A stretch of DNA of 64,000 nucleotides from Actinorhabdospora filicis (GCF_030269765.1 NZ_BSTX01000001.1:1433370-1497369), one strand, 5' to 3'; shown: positions 38,741 to 48,682, counted from the stretch's first letter. Notes: a model not told the origin generated them from the letters alone. Numbers and translations are program-made.

Positions 38741-39549
38741 TCGGCGGCCCACTGGGCGAATGAGAGCGCCGGGCGTCCCAGCAGGTCCGCCACGGTGGAG
38801 GTGACCCGGTCGGGGGACTCGGTGAGCCGCCGCCAGGCCGCCAGCCGCTGCCGCGCGAAGGCGGCGTCCCCGAGCAGCGCGGTGAGCGCGGCCAGGGCCT
38901 CGTCCTCTGGCTGCTCCTCCCAGCGCACGGGACGCCCGGCGGCCTCGCCGATGACGCGCGCCTGCTCGGCGTGCGAGAGCGTCTCGGGCCCGGTGATGAG
39001 GTACTTGCCGCCGTGGTGGCCGGGCTCGGTGAGGACGCGCACGGACACCTCGGCGATGTCCCTCTCGTGCAGTGGCGCGCGCGTGGCCGACCCGTAGGGC
39101 AGCCGGACGACGCCCTCGCGCGCCTGCGCCGCCCACGCCAGGGTGTTGGCCGCGAAGGTGATCGCGCGTACGAAGGTCCACTCCAGGCCGGTGCCGCGGA
39201 TCAGCCGCTCGACCTCCTGGTGGAAGAACACCGGCTCCTCGCCCTCGGCGAGGTCGGTGACGTCGGCCGACAGGTACACGACCTTGCCGGCGTGCGCGGC
39301 GATGAGCTCGATGACGCGGGGGTCGACGGGGAGTCCCGGCCACACCAGGAACACCGTGCCCACGCCCTCCAGGGCGCCCGCGAGGGAGGCGGGGTCGGCG
39401 AGGTCGCCGCGCGCCGGGGTGACGCCGGGCGGCAGGACCGCGCGGGTGGAACGGGCGAGGCCGCGCACGTCGTGGCCGAGGGCGGCCAGCGAGGCGGCGA
39501 CGAGGGATCCGACGCGTCCGGTGGCGCCGGTGATGAGGAAGGGCTGCAC
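38719..39549 (-). CDS. NmrA-like NAD(P)-binding protein
   Basis: 276 residues. The Rossmann motif GATGRVGS at about 8-15 and the typical [23 protein letters not shown] and [15 protein letters not shown] segments mark the NmrA/atypical short-chain dehydrogenase group, which either senses NADP or reduces small substrates. No Tyr-x-x-x-Lys pair is seen, so a sensor or NADPH quinone reductase role fits better. The start is GTG at 39549. It faces the mutase gene 131 bases away. Confidence 0.88.
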   Translation of the reverse strand: MQPFLITGATGRVGSLVAASLAALGHDVRGLARSTRAVLPPGVTPARGDLADPASLAGALEGVGTVFLVWPGLPVDPRVIELIAAHAGKVVYLSADVTDLAEGEEPVFFHQEVERLIRGTGLEWTFVRAITFAANTLAWAAQAREGVVRLPYGSATRAPLHERDIAEVSVRVLTEPGHHGGKYLITGPETLSHAEQARVIGEAAGRPVRWEEQPEDEALAALTALLGDAAFARQRLAAWRRLTESPDRVTSTVADLLGRPALSFAQWAADHAEAFR

Positions 39550-39680
39550 GGCGGCGACGCTACGACCTGAACCGCGGTGGAGGTCCAGGCGCTGTGACGG
39601 GCGTCCCCCGCGTGTGGCGGATCCTTCTCCTCGCGTACACCCGCCGTCACTCCCCCGGCCGCGCCCCTACTATCAGCGGC

Positions 39681-41264
39681 ATGACGGACGTACGGCGTGG
39701 TGAGTCTGGCTTCCCCATCAAACCCGTGTACCGGGCCGAGGACGTGGCCGAGGGCCTCGACGAGCGCCTCGGCGAGCCCGGGAGGTACCCCTTCACCAGG
39801 GGCGTGTACCCGACGATGTACACGACGCGGCCCTGGACGATGCGCCAGTACGCCGGTTTCGGGACGGCCGCCGAGTCCAACCGGCGCTACCACCAGCTGC
39901 TCGACGCGGGCACGATGGGCCTGTCGGTGGCCTTCGACCTGCCCACGCAGATGGGCTTCGACTCCGACGACCCGATCGCGCGCGGCGAGGTCGGCAAGGT
40001 CGGCGTGGCGATCGACTCGATCGAGGACATGCGGGTCCTGTTCGACGGGATCCCGCAGGACCAGGTCTCGGTCTCGATGACGATCAACGCTCCCGCGGCG
40101 GTCCTGCTGCTGCTGTACCAGCTGGTCGCGGAGGAGAAGGGCGTCCCCGGCACCGCCCTGAACGGGACCATCCAGAACGACATCCTGAAGGAGTACATCG
40201 CGCGGGGGACCTACATCTTCCCGCCGAAGCCGTCGCTGCGGCTGGTCTCGGACACCTTCGCCTACTGCCGGGCCGAGATCCCGCAGTGGAACACCATCTC
40301 CATCTCCGGCTACCACATGGCCGAGGCGGGGGCCACGCCCACGCAGGAGATCGCCTTCACCATCGCCAACGGCATCGAGTACGTGCGCGCGGCGGTGGCG
40401 GCGGGCATGGACGTGGACGAGTTCGCCCCGCGCCTGTCCTTCTTCTTCGTGGCGCGCACGACCCTGCTGGAGGAGGTCGCGAAGTTCCGCGCGGCCCGCC
40501 GCATCTGGTCGCGGGTGATGCGCGAGGAGTTCGGCGCGAAGAACCCCAAGTCGCTGATGCTGCGGTTCCACACGCAGACCGCCGGGGTCCAGCTCACCGC
40601 GCAGCAGCCCGAGGTCAACCTCGTCCGGGTGGCCGTGCAGGGCCTGGGGGCCGTGCTGGGCGGGACGCAGTCGCTGCACACGAACTCCTTCGACGAGGCG
40701 ATCGCGCTGCCCACCGAGAAGGCCGCCCGGCTGGCGCTGCGCACGCAGCAGGTCCTGGCCTACGAGACCGACGTGACCGCCACCGTCGACCCCTTCGCCG
40801 GGTCCTACGTCGTGGAGGCGATGACCGACGAGATCGAGGCGGCCGCCGTCGGCCTCATCGACCGGGTCTTCTCCTACGGCTCCTCGGTGGACGCCATCGA
40901 GGCCGGGTTCCAGAAGTACGAGATCGAGACCAGCGCCTACGCCACCTCGCAGCAGATCGACTCCGGTGAGCGCGTGGTCGTGGGCGTCAACCGGTTCACC
41001 ATCGACAAGGAGGAGCCCTACGAGCCCCTGCGGGTGGACCCGGCGATCGAGGCCGCGCAGCACGAGCGGCTGGCGGCGCTGCGGGCGTCGCGCGACAACG
41101 CGGCCGTGGAGGCGGCGCTGGCGCGGGTGCGGGAGGCGGCGCTGGGTGAGACGAACGTGCTGTTCCCGCTGAAGGACGCGCTGCGGGCCAAGGCGACCGT
41201 GGGCGAGGTGTGCGGGACGCTGCGCGAGGTGTGGGGCAAGTACTCGCCGCCGGACTCGTTCTGA
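39681..41264 (+). CDS. Acyl-CoA mutase large subunit (methylmalonyl-CoA mutase family)
   Basis: 527 residues. The catalytic barrel of cobalamin-dependent acyl-CoA mutases is complete: [19 protein letters not shown] (about 49-67), [37 protein letters not shown] and [12 protein letters not shown]. The C-terminal B12-binding domain is absent; the protein ends after [20 protein letters not shown]. It therefore belongs to the two-subunit type and needs a separate small B12 subunit, which is not in the window. The Tyr (PTMY) and the Arg (ARGTYIF) fit a methylmalonyl-type site rather than isobutyryl-type, where these places differ; I am not certain. ATG at 39681. Confidence 0.9.
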   Translation: MTDVRRGESGFPIKPVYRAEDVAEGLDERLGEPGRYPFTRGVYPTMYTTRPWTMRQYAGFGTAAESNRRYHQLLDAGTMGLSVAFDLPTQMGFDSDDPIARGEVGKVGVAIDSIEDMRVLFDGIPQDQVSVSMTINAPAAVLLLLYQLVAEEKGVPGTALNGTIQNDILKEYIARGTYIFPPKPSLRLVSDTFAYCRAEIPQWNTISISGYHMAEAGATPTQEIAFTIANGIEYVRAAVAAGMDVDEFAPRLSFFFVARTTLLEEVAKFRAARRIWSRVMREEFGAKNPKSLMLRFHTQTAGVQLTAQQPEVNLVRVAVQGLGAVLGGTQSLHTNSFDEAIALPTEKAARLALRTQQVLAYETDVTATVDPFAGSYVVEAMTDEIEAAAVGLIDRVFSYGSSVDAIEAGFQKYEIETSAYATSQQIDSGERVVVGVNRFTIDKEEPYEPLRVDPAIEAAQHERLAALRASRDNAAVEAALARVREAALGETNVLFPLKDALRAKATVGEVCGTLREVWGKYSPPDSF

Positions 41265-41268
41265 GCGC

Positions 41269-41296
41269 GGCGGGCGGGGCCGCGGCCCCGCCCGCC
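41269..41296. terminator. Perfect 28-base palindrome after the mutase gene
   Basis: GGCGGGCGGGGCCG and its complement form a loop-free palindrome five bases after the stop codon. It is probably the mutase terminator; no T run. Confidence 0.65.
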
Positions 41297-41716
41297 TTCG
41301 GGCGCGATCGTGACGGCGATCACGTTCTCGCGCAGCGGTGCCGGTCGTCCACGTCGGGTGACGTCCACACCGGTCATCTCTCGTGCCGCCACCACACGTG
41401 ATCACGGTTCTCATGTGTTCGCCGTCCTTTCCCCGGCTTGGCACGCTTGGCCCTCCTTTCCCCGGGCGCGTCCCCGTTAGGGTGGTTCCCGGGCCTCTTG
41501 GGCCGCCCTCGCCCCCGGTGGGTTGCCCGGAGGGGGCATACTCGGGCGACCCTTCCCCTGGCCCGCCCCTCGAACCCCCCAGCGCCACCGCCCCGAACCG
41601 CCCCGACCGAGCCCCCGTCCGGGCCGCCGCGACCTCCGCCGCAGCGTGAGACGTCGATGTCCCCGGACCGGGGAGGATGCCAAAATGGGATCCCTCGCCC
41701 CCTCGGAGGAAATATC
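41297..41716. other. Intergenic region before the kinase gene
   Basis: 420 bases rich in C and CCCC runs. No gene or clear repeat; the kinase ribosome site GGAGGA is at 41705-41710. Confidence 0.5.
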
Positions 41717-43573
41717 GTGACCACCCAGACCCCTGTGCCCGACGATGGACGAGCCGCCGCCGGGGCGATGCTCGCCGGACGATACGAGCTGCGCGCCGCG
41801 ATCGGCGAAGGCGGCATGGGCGGGGTGTGGCGGGCACACGACACGCTGCTGCAGCGGGACGTGGCCGTCAAGGAGGTCCTGCTGCCGATCGAGCTGCCGG
41901 GGCCGGAGCGGCAGACGCTCATCGAGCGGACCATGCGCGAGGCGCGGGCGGCGGCGGCCCTGTCGCACGCGTCGGTGATCCGCGTGTTCGACGTGATCAC
42001 CGAGGCCGGCCGGCCGTGGATCATCATGGAGCTGCTGCAGGCCCGCAGCCTCGCCGACATCATCAAGGCGGACGGCCCGATGCCGCCGCGCGTGGTGGCC
42101 AAGATCGGCCTGTCGATGCTGGGCGCGCTGGAGGCCGCGCACGCCGCCGGGATCCTGCACCGCGACGTGAAGCCGGGCAACGTCCTCATCTCCGCCGACG
42201 GCCGCTGCGTGCTGTCCGACTTCGGTGTGGCGCGCACCAACCAGCCGTCGAACCTCACGACTCCCGGCATGGTGCTGGGTTCGGCGCACTACATCGCCCC
42301 GGAGCGGGCCACCGGCGGGCAGATCGGCCCGGCCAGCGACCTGTTCTCGCTGGGCGTGACGCTGTACGCGGCCGTGGAGGGGCGCCCGCCCTTCGACCGG
42401 CCCAGCGCGCTGGCCACGATGCAGGCCGTGGTCCAGGACCCGCCGGAGTCGCCGCGCCGGGCGGGCGCGCTGACGCCGATCCTGGGCGGGCTGCTGGACA
42501 AGGATCCGCAGCACCGCTGGAACGTGCCGCAGACGCGCGCGGCGCTGCAGCAGCTGCTGTCCGGGCGCGGCGCGCTGGCCTCGCAGGACATCGACGGGCT
42601 CACCGACCTGCACCGGGTGATCCCGCAGCAACAGCAGCGGCCCGTCTCGGGTCCCCCGACGGGGGCGTTCCCACCCGCGCCGGTATCGGCGGCGCCGGTC
42701 TCCGGCCCGCACGCGGCCGGCGTCCTGGAGTCCACGGCGGCGCATCCGGCGCCCTCGCCCTTCGACTCCGGGTCCTATGAGCAGACCCGGCCGTTCTCTC
42801 CGCCGCCTCAGCCCGGCGCGTACCCGCCGCCGCAGCCGTCCTACGGTCCGCCGCAGCAGCAGCCCTTCGGCGCACCTCCGCAGGGACCGCCGTTCCCGCC
42901 GCAGCAGCCCCCGTTCGGGCAGCCGCAGCCCGACGGTGGCAAGCCGAGCGGCATTGGCGGGCTCATCGCCACCGCGAAGCGGCACACGAAGCCGTGGATG
43001 CTCGCGGTGGGCGCCGCCGTGGTCGTCATCGCGCTGGTCTTCGCCGGCATCGGCATCTTCGGCGGCGGCAAGGACGACCCGAACAACGCCAACCCGGCCG
43101 GGAACAACACCAGCGACAAACCCGCCGGTCCCAGCTCCACCTACGACGACCCCGAGGGCAAGTACTCGGTGAAGGTCCCCAAGGGCTGGACGGTCAAGGT
43201 CAACGGCAAGGGCAAGGTCGACGTCATCGACCCCCAGGACAAGGACACCTGGATCCGCTTCAACGTGGTGTCCAAGGAGGGTGAGCCCGCCACCGTCCTG
43301 GAGAACGCCGTCAAGGGCCTCGACGGCAGCCAGTTCGCCAAGGACTCGGTCAAGACCGTGGCCAGCGGCCCGATCACCGTCGCCGGCAAAGAGGGCGCGA
43401 TGATCGAGTACACCGGCACCCGCAAGGACGACGACCAGCCGCGCCACGCGATCTGGGCGATCATCCAGGTCGACGACGTCAGCTACCACATCTACCTGTC
43501 GGTGCCCGAGGAGAAGTGGGCGGCCAGCAAGCCGGTCTTCGACGCGGCGGTCAAGTCCTACGCGCTGACCTGA
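41717..43573 (+). CDS. Transmembrane Ser/Thr protein kinase
   Basis: 618 residues. The kinase domain (about 21-290) has GEGGMGGVWRAHD, the ATP Lys in VAVKEV, catalytic HRDVKPGNVL, DFGVAR and APE: all key residues. It is followed by a Pro/Gln linker (about 310-415), one membrane helix (about 427-450, MLAVGAAVVVIALVFAGIGI) and an outside domain of about 150 residues (YSVKVPKGWTVKVNGKG to the end) that may sense a signal. This is the standard layout of actinobacterial PknB-type kinases. The GTG at 41717 lies six bases after GGAGGA. The last 16 bases overlap the TetR gene. Confidence 0.95.
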   Translation: MTTQTPVPDDGRAAAGAMLAGRYELRAAIGEGGMGGVWRAHDTLLQRDVAVKEVLLPIELPGPERQTLIERTMREARAAAALSHASVIRVFDVITEAGRPWIIMELLQARSLADIIKADGPMPPRVVAKIGLSMLGALEAAHAAGILHRDVKPGNVLISADGRCVLSDFGVARTNQPSNLTTPGMVLGSAHYIAPERATGGQIGPASDLFSLGVTLYAAVEGRPPFDRPSALATMQAVVQDPPESPRRAGALTPILGGLLDKDPQHRWNVPQTRAALQQLLSGRGALASQDIDGLTDLHRVIPQQQQRPVSGPPTGAFPPAPVSAAPVSGPHAAGVLESTAAHPAPSPFDSGSYEQTRPFSPPPQPGAYPPPQPSYGPPQQQPFGAPPQGPPFPPQQPPFGQPQPDGGKPSGIGGLIATAKRHTKPWMLAVGAAVVVIALVFAGIGIFGGGKDDPNNANPAGNNTSDKPAGPSSTYDDPEGKYSVKVPKGWTVKVNGKGKVDVIDPQDKDTWIRFNVVSKEGEPATVLENAVKGLDGSQFAKDSVKTVASGPITVAGKEGAMIEYTGTRKDDDQPRHAIWAIIQVDDVSYHIYLSVPEEKWAASKPVFDAAVKSYALT

Positions 43574-44166
43574 CCGGGCCCCATCCCGGCCAGCATCGCG
43601 GCGAGGCCGTGCTCGAAGGTGGCCTCGCCGACGGTGCTGGCGCCCTCGCGGACGGCGCGCGCCAGCGTCTCACCGGGCTCCACGCCCACCGGTGGCGCGC
43701 TCACCGCGGCCTGCTCCTGGAGCACCGAGCCGTGGACGTAGTAGGTGAGCGCGGCGATGGTGCGCAGCGCCACCGCCGGAGTGAACCCGAAACCGGTCAG
43801 CGCGGCCAGCTCGGTGTCGAAGAACCGCACCGTCGCCGGGCTCACCGACCTGGCCTGCGCCACGATCCGCGCGCCGTCGCGGTGGGCCAGCAGCGCCGCG
43901 CGGTAGCCGCGCGCGCGGCGGCCCAGCCAGTCGCGCCAGGTCTCCCCCGCGGCGGGCGGGCCCATGCCCCCGGCCAGGATCAGCTCCTCGGCGACCGCGT
44001 CCAGCAGCTCCCGCTTGGTCTTGACGTGCCAGTACAGGGCGGGTGAGCGCACGCCCAGCTCCTCGGCCAGCCGCCGCACGGTGAGCCCGTCGAGGCCCAC
44101 CTCGTCCAGCAGGCGCATCGCGGCGGCGACCATGGCCTCGCGGGTCAGTCTCGGTTTCGCGGGCAC
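43558..44166 (-). CDS. TetR-family regulator (TetR class C-terminal domain)
   Basis: 202 residues. The HTH is LTREAMVAAAMRLLDEVGLD with RRLAEELGVRSPALYWHVKT; the C-terminal half has the TetR_C pattern (GFGFTPAVALRTIAALTYYV). The start is a GTG at 44166. It is divergent from the hydrolase gene, and two dyads between them are likely operators. The ligand is unknown. Confidence 0.9.
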   Translation of the reverse strand: MPAKPRLTREAMVAAAMRLLDEVGLDGLTVRRLAEELGVRSPALYWHVKTKRELLDAVAEELILAGGMGPPAAGETWRDWLGRRARGYRAALLAHRDGARIVAQARSVSPATVRFFDTELAALTGFGFTPAVALRTIAALTYYVHGSVLQEQAAVSAPPVGVEPGETLARAVREGASTVGEATFEHGLAAMLAGMGPGQVSA

Positions 44167-44197
44167 GGCTTGACACCTTCGTCGGCAGGGGCCTAAT

Positions 44198-44231
44198 TTA
44201 GCGTTGCTAAGGAGAATTTAGCACCGCTGAA
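44198..44231. promoter_or_regulatory. Two operators between TetR and hydrolase genes
   Basis: TTAGCGTTGCTAA (44198-44210) is a perfect dyad with three central bases; TTTAGCACCGCTGAA (44217-44231) is a related, imperfect copy 19 bases on. Binding here would shut both divergent genes. Confidence 0.7.
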
Positions 44232-44241
44232 GGGGGTCCCC

Positions 44242-45036
44242 GTGCTCACCGCGACCGCCCCGGACGGCACCCAGATCCGCGCCCACGACACCGGCGCCGG
44301 ACCCGCCGTCCTCATCCTCGGCCCCGGACTCGACGACGGAAGCCGCACCAAACCCCTCGCCGACCGCCTCGCCGCGCGCCACCGGGTCCTGCGCCTCCAG
44401 CGCCGCCGCTACCGCCTCGACCTGCCGCCCTGCGCGCTCGCCGACGAGGTCACCGACGTCCTGACACTGGCGCGCGCCATCGGCTCCCCCGTGCTGCTCT
44501 ACGGCCACTCCTCCGGCGGCGTCCTCGCCCTGGAATGCCTGGCCGCCGCCGAGGCCTTCACCGGCGCGGTGATCTTCGAGGCGCCCGTGGTCACCGGACC
44601 GCCCCTCGGCGGCGCGGCGCTCACCCTCGCCCGCGAGGCGCTCGCGCACGGACGGCCCGGCCGGGCCATGGCGATCTTCCTGCGCGACGTGGTCGGCCTC
44701 CCCGCGCTCAAGGCCCGCCTCGCCGGGCTCGTGATCACCCTCATACCCAAATACCGCCGGCTGGTCCCCGCCCAGCTCGACGACCTCGCCGCCATCGACG
44801 CCCTCGGCGACCGCCTCGGCGCCTACCGCGCGATCGGCGTCCCCGTCACCCTCCTGAGCGGCGAGAAGAGCCCCGCCCACCTCATCGAACGCCTCACCGC
44901 CGTCCGCGCCGCCGTCCCCGGCGCCACCTGGGTGAGCCTCCCCGGACGCGACCACGGCGCCGACCTCAGGGCCCCCGGCGAGGTCGCCGCGGTCATCGAA
45001 GCCCTCGCCGACCGGGTTTCCCCATCGGCGAACTGA
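44242..45036 (+). CDS. Alpha/beta hydrolase
   Basis: 264 residues. The nucleophile elbow is YGHSSGG (Ser near residue 92), the acid and His are in TLLSGEKS and GRDHG near the end. The oxyanion region is LILGPGLDD. It is a cytosolic esterase or lactonase of unknown substrate. The GTG at 44242 follows AAGGGGG. It is controlled most likely by the divergent TetR, and its substrate or product may be the TetR ligand (inferred). Confidence 0.88.
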   Translation: MLTATAPDGTQIRAHDTGAGPAVLILGPGLDDGSRTKPLADRLAARHRVLRLQRRRYRLDLPPCALADEVTDVLTLARAIGSPVLLYGHSSGGVLALECLAAAEAFTGAVIFEAPVVTGPPLGGAALTLAREALAHGRPGRAMAIFLRDVVGLPALKARLAGLVITLIPKYRRLVPAQLDDLAAIDALGDRLGAYRAIGVPVTLLSGEKSPAHLIERLTAVRAAVPGATWVSLPGRDHGADLRAPGEVAAVIEALADRVSPSAN

Positions 45037-45066
45037 GGTGCGCGTCCGTTATGCGAACATGCACCA

Positions 45067-46737
45067 ATGAACCAGTCAACGCCTGAGTCGATGCTCGCCC
45101 GCCTCGCCGCGGCCGCCGAGTCCTGGATCGAGGACGACCCCGATCCGCGCACGCAGCAGGAGCTGCGCCGCGTCCTGGACGGGCTGCCCGAGACCGCCGA
45201 CGACCTCGCCGACCGCTTCGCGGGACGCCTGGCCTTCGGCACCGCCGGGCTGCGCGGACCCGTACGCGCCGGCCCCAACGGCATGAACCGCGCCGTGGTC
45301 CGCGCCGCGGCCGCCGGACTGTGCGCGTGGCTGGACAAGACCGGCGCGGCCGGGCCCGTCGTCATCGGCTACGACGCCCGCTACGGCTCGGTCGACTTCG
45401 CCGAGGAGACCGCCCGCGTGGTCACCGGCACCGGACGCCGCGCGCTGATCATGCCCGAGGCCCTGCCCACCCCCGTCCTCGCCTTCGCCGTCCGGCACCT
45501 CAACGCCGTCGCCGGGGTCATGGTCACCGCCTCCCACAACCCGCCCCGCGACAACGGCTACAAGGTCTACCTCGGCGCCGAACTCGGCGGCGTCCTGGGC
45601 TTCGGCGCCCAGATCGTCTCCCCCGTCGACACCGAGATCGAGACCGCCATCGCCGCCGTCGGGCGCCTGTCCGACGTCCCCCTCGGCGACGCCGCCGAAC
45701 TCATCGGCGCCGACCTCCTGGAGTCCTACCTCGACGGCGTCGCCGGGATCCTCGACGCCGACGACCCCCGCGACCTCAACATCGTCGCCACCCCCATGCA
45801 CGGCGTCGGCGGCAAGGTCATCACCGCCGCCCTCACCCGCGCCGGATTCGCCGAACCCGACCTCGTCCCCGAGCAGACCCGCCCCGACCCGGCCTTCCCC
45901 ACCGTCGCGTTCCCCAACCCCGAGGAACCCGGCGCCACCGACCGCCTGCTCAACCTGGCCCGCGAACGCCACGCCGACATAGCCATCGCCCTCGACCCCG
46001 ACGCCGACCGCTGCGCCGTCGCCGTCCCCTACAACGGCGACTGGCGGCTCCTGCGCGGCGACGAACTCGGCGTCCTGCTCGCCGACCACCTCATGCGCCG
46101 CGGCCGCGAGGGCACCTACGCCACCACGATCGTCTCGTCGTCGATGCTGCGCGCCATCTGCCTCAAGCGCGGCGTGCCCTACGAGGAGACCCTCACCGGC
46201 TTCAAGTGGATCGTGCGCGCCTCACGCGACCTGGCCTTCGGCTACGAAGAGGCCATCGGGTACTGCGTGGCCCCGTGGATGGTCCGCGACAAGGACGGCG
46301 TCAGCGCCGCCGTGCTCGCCTGCTCCCTCGCCGCGGGCCTGAAGTCGGAGCTGCGCGGCCTCGCCGAGCGCCTCGACGAGCTCGCCGAGGAGTTCGGGGT
46401 CTACGCCACCGACCAGCTGTCGGTGCGCGTGGAGGACCTGCGGGAGATCTCCGACGCGATGACGCGCCTGCGCGAGCGTCCCCCGGCCACGCTGCTGGAC
46501 GAGCCGGTGGCCTCCGTGGAGGACCTGCTGCCCGAGACCGACGCGATGCGGCTGCGCACGCCGACCGCGCGCGTGGTGGTGCGCCCGTCCGGCACCGAGC
46601 CGAAGCTCAAGGCGTACCTGGAGGTCGTCGAGCCCGTCGTGGACGGCGAGGTCGCCGAGGCCCGCGAGCGGGCGACGGCGTCGGTCCAGGCGCTGCGGAC
46701 CGAGGTCGCGCACGCCCTAGGGCTGTTAGGACGATGA
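45067..46737 (+). CDS. Phosphoglucomutase/phosphomannomutase
   Basis: 556 residues. The four family sites are present: the phosphoserine loop TASHNPP, the metal loop DPDADR, the sugar loop GYEEAIGY and the phosphate loop RPSGTEPKLKAYLE. It interconverts hexose or pentose 1- and 5/6-phosphates. The AFGTAGLRG start of the domain is typical of PGM2/PmmB-type enzymes, which can act on ribose and deoxyribose phosphates; presence near deoC and upp fits this. ATG at 45067; no ribosome site stands out. It converges on the cyclotransferase gene, with a terminator between them. Confidence 0.92.
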   Translation: MNQSTPESMLARLAAAAESWIEDDPDPRTQQELRRVLDGLPETADDLADRFAGRLAFGTAGLRGPVRAGPNGMNRAVVRAAAAGLCAWLDKTGAAGPVVIGYDARYGSVDFAEETARVVTGTGRRALIMPEALPTPVLAFAVRHLNAVAGVMVTASHNPPRDNGYKVYLGAELGGVLGFGAQIVSPVDTEIETAIAAVGRLSDVPLGDAAELIGADLLESYLDGVAGILDADDPRDLNIVATPMHGVGGKVITAALTRAGFAEPDLVPEQTRPDPAFPTVAFPNPEEPGATDRLLNLARERHADIAIALDPDADRCAVAVPYNGDWRLLRGDELGVLLADHLMRRGREGTYATTIVSSSMLRAICLKRGVPYEETLTGFKWIVRASRDLAFGYEEAIGYCVAPWMVRDKDGVSAAVLACSLAAGLKSELRGLAERLDELAEEFGVYATDQLSVRVEDLREISDAMTRLRERPPATLLDEPVASVEDLLPETDAMRLRTPTARVVVRPSGTEPKLKAYLEVVEPVVDGEVAEARERATASVQALRTEVAHALGLLGR

Positions 46738-46740
46738 GGA

Positions 46741-46764
46741 CGGGACCGGCTCCGGCCGGTCCCG
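46741..46764. terminator. Bidirectional terminator
   Basis: CGGGACCGGC and its complement around TCCG, filling the 28-base gap between the two converging genes. Confidence 0.75.
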
Positions 46765-46765
46765 C

Positions 46766-47206
46766 TCAGCCGGTGGGCCGTTTGCGCAGGGCGTCGACGT
46801 AGTCCTCGGGCGCGCCGGCCTTCTCGGCGGCGGCGGCGAGTTCGGCGAGGTACCAGCTGGACGGCAGGCCGCCCTCGTACCCGTTGAACACGTACATCCA
46901 GGCCGAGGCGTCCCCGTTCAGGGTGGCGACCTGGGCGTGGAGTCTGCGGTACACGCCGCCGGTGGCGCCCTCCAGTTCGTCGAGGGTCGCGGCGTCGACG
47001 GTGTCGACGTCATAGAGCGCGACGAAGACCCGGTCGCCCGGTGATTCGACGATGGTGGCGAGTGATCCCTCCCACCCGAGCTCGGCGCCGGCGAACGTCA
47101 GTCGCCAGCCCTCCAGCCATCCGGTGTCGACCTGGGGAGAGTGTGGGCAGGTGGCCCGCATCCGTCCGGGGTCGAGGTTAGATCCGTACGCGGCATACAG
47201 CGGCAC
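46766..47206 (-). CDS. Gamma-glutamylcyclotransferase-like protein
   Basis: 146 residues. The family start YAAYGSNL (about 4-11) and the Glu of LDELEGATGGVYRR make the active site of the gamma-glutamylcyclotransferase / AIG2-like fold, which removes pyroglutamate from gamma-glutamyl amines. The GTG at 47206 stands four residues before the motif, as in relatives, and no ribosome site is seen before it. It is divergent from lpdA. Confidence 0.88.
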   Translation of the reverse strand: MPLYAAYGSNLDPGRMRATCPHSPQVDTGWLEGWRLTFAGAELGWEGSLATIVESPGDRVFVALYDVDTVDAATLDELEGATGGVYRRLHAQVATLNGDASAWMYVFNGYEGGLPSSWYLAELAAAAEKAGAPEDYVDALRKRPTG

Positions 47207-47227
47207 TGTACGACGATAGCTTGAGAG

Positions 47228-47248
47228 ACAATGCCGTGGAAGCATTGT
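47228..47248. promoter_or_regulatory. Dyad in the lpdA promoter region
   Basis: ACAATGC and GCATTGT separated by seven bases, midway in the 84-base gap between the divergent cyclotransferase and lpdA genes. A plausible operator; no regulator gene is adjacent. Confidence 0.45.
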
Positions 47249-47290
47249 GCCCGGACAAAACCCCGGCAAGGCGGCGAGGAAGGTACTCAA

Positions 47291-48682
47291 GTGACCCGGA
47301 TAGCGATCATCGGCGGGGGTCCGGCCGGCTACGAGGCGGCCCTCGTGGCGGCCCAACTCGACGCCGACGTCACCGTGATCGAGGCGGCCGGCGCGGGCGG
47401 CGAATGCGTCCTGTCGGACTGTATTCCCAGCAAGACGTTCATCGCGTCGTCCGGAATGGTCACGGCCGCGCGGCGTTCGTCGCGTCTGGGCGTGACCATT
47501 CCCGAGGTCGCGGTGGACGCCGCCTCGGTCCACCAGCGGGTCAAGGCCCTGGCGGTGGCGCAGTCGGAAGATGTACACGCGAAACTGGTGAAGGCGGGCG
47601 TGTCGTTCGTGGCGGGCACCGCCGCGCTGGCCGGTTCCGCCGAGGCCCACCAGCACAAGGTCGCCGTCACGCCCTTCGAGGGCGAGCCCTACGAGATCGA
47701 CGCCGACGTGGTCCTGCTGGCCACCGGCGCCACCCCGCGCATGCTGCGCGACGCGCAGCCCGACGGCGAGCGCATCCTGACCTGGCGGCAGGTCTACGAC
47801 CTGGCCGAGCTGCCCACGCGGCTGATCGTGGTGGGTTCGGGCGTGACGGGCGCGGAGTTCGCCGGGGCGTACCAGGCGATGGGCGTGGACGTGACGCTGC
47901 TGTCGAGCCGCGAGCGGGTCATGCCGCACGAGGACGCCGACGCGGCCATGGCGATCGAGAACGTGTTCCGCGAGCGGGGCATGACGATCCTGCCGCAGGC
48001 GCGCGCGGCCTCGGTCAAGCGCGACGGGGACGGCGTGCGGGTCGAGCTGACCGACGGGCGCGTGGTGGAGGGTTCGCACGCGCTGATGACGGTGGGCTCG
48101 GTCCCCAACACCGCCGACCTGAACCTGGCGGCGGCCGGGGTCGAGCGCGGCCCGGGCGGGTTCATCACCGTCGACCGGGTCTCGCGCACGAACGTGCCGG
48201 GCATCTACGCCGCCGGTGACGTCACCGGTGTGCTGATGCTGGCCTCGGTGGCGGCGATGCAGGGGCGCATCGCGATGTGGCACGCGCTGGGCGAGGCCGT
48301 CCAGCCGCTGCGGCTGAAGAAGGTCGCCTCGAACGTGTTCACCGACCCGGAGCTGGCCACCGTCGGCATCACGCAGGCGGACAAGGACTCCGGTACGGTC
48401 CCGGCGCGCGTGGTGATGCTGCCGCTGGAGGGCAACGCGCGCGCGAAGATGAACGGCTACACCGACGGTTTCGTGAAGCTGTTCTGCCGCCCGGCCTCGG
48501 GCCTGGTGGTGGGCGGTGTCGTGGTGGGTTCGCGCGCGAGCGAGCTGATCCTGCCGATCGCGATGGCGGTGGAGAACCACCTGACGGTGGCCGAGCTGGC
48601 GCAGACGATCACGATCTACCCGTCCCTGTCGGGTTCGATCACCGAGGCGGCGCGTCAGCTGATGCGGCACGAGTTCGAGTGA
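47291..48682 (+). CDS. lpdA: NAD(P)H-quinone dehydrogenase LpdA-type flavoprotein
   Basis: 463 residues. FAD site IAIIGGGPAGYEAALVAAQ at the start, NAD site LIVVGSGVTGAEFAGAYQAM near 175, second FAD site GIYAAGDVTG near 303. The end NHLTVAELAQTITIYPSLSG lacks the His-Glu pair of true lipoamide dehydrogenases, as in Mycobacterium tuberculosis LpdA (Rv3303c), which reduces quinones. Unlike that enzyme as I remember it, the redox motif here keeps two Cys, ECVLSDCIPSK. The GTG at 47291 follows GAGGAAGG. It probably protects against oxidative or quinone stress. Confidence 0.9.
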   Translation: MTRIAIIGGGPAGYEAALVAAQLDADVTVIEAAGAGGECVLSDCIPSKTFIASSGMVTAARRSSRLGVTIPEVAVDAASVHQRVKALAVAQSEDVHAKLVKAGVSFVAGTAALAGSAEAHQHKVAVTPFEGEPYEIDADVVLLATGATPRMLRDAQPDGERILTWRQVYDLAELPTRLIVVGSGVTGAEFAGAYQAMGVDVTLLSSRERVMPHEDADAAMAIENVFRERGMTILPQARAASVKRDGDGVRVELTDGRVVEGSHALMTVGSVPNTADLNLAAAGVERGPGGFITVDRVSRTNVPGIYAAGDVTGVLMLASVAAMQGRIAMWHALGEAVQPLRLKKVASNVFTDPELATVGITQADKDSGTVPARVVMLPLEGNARAKMNGYTDGFVKLFCRPASGLVVGGVVVGSRASELILPIAMAVENHLTVAELAQTITIYPSLSGSITEAARQLMRHEFE

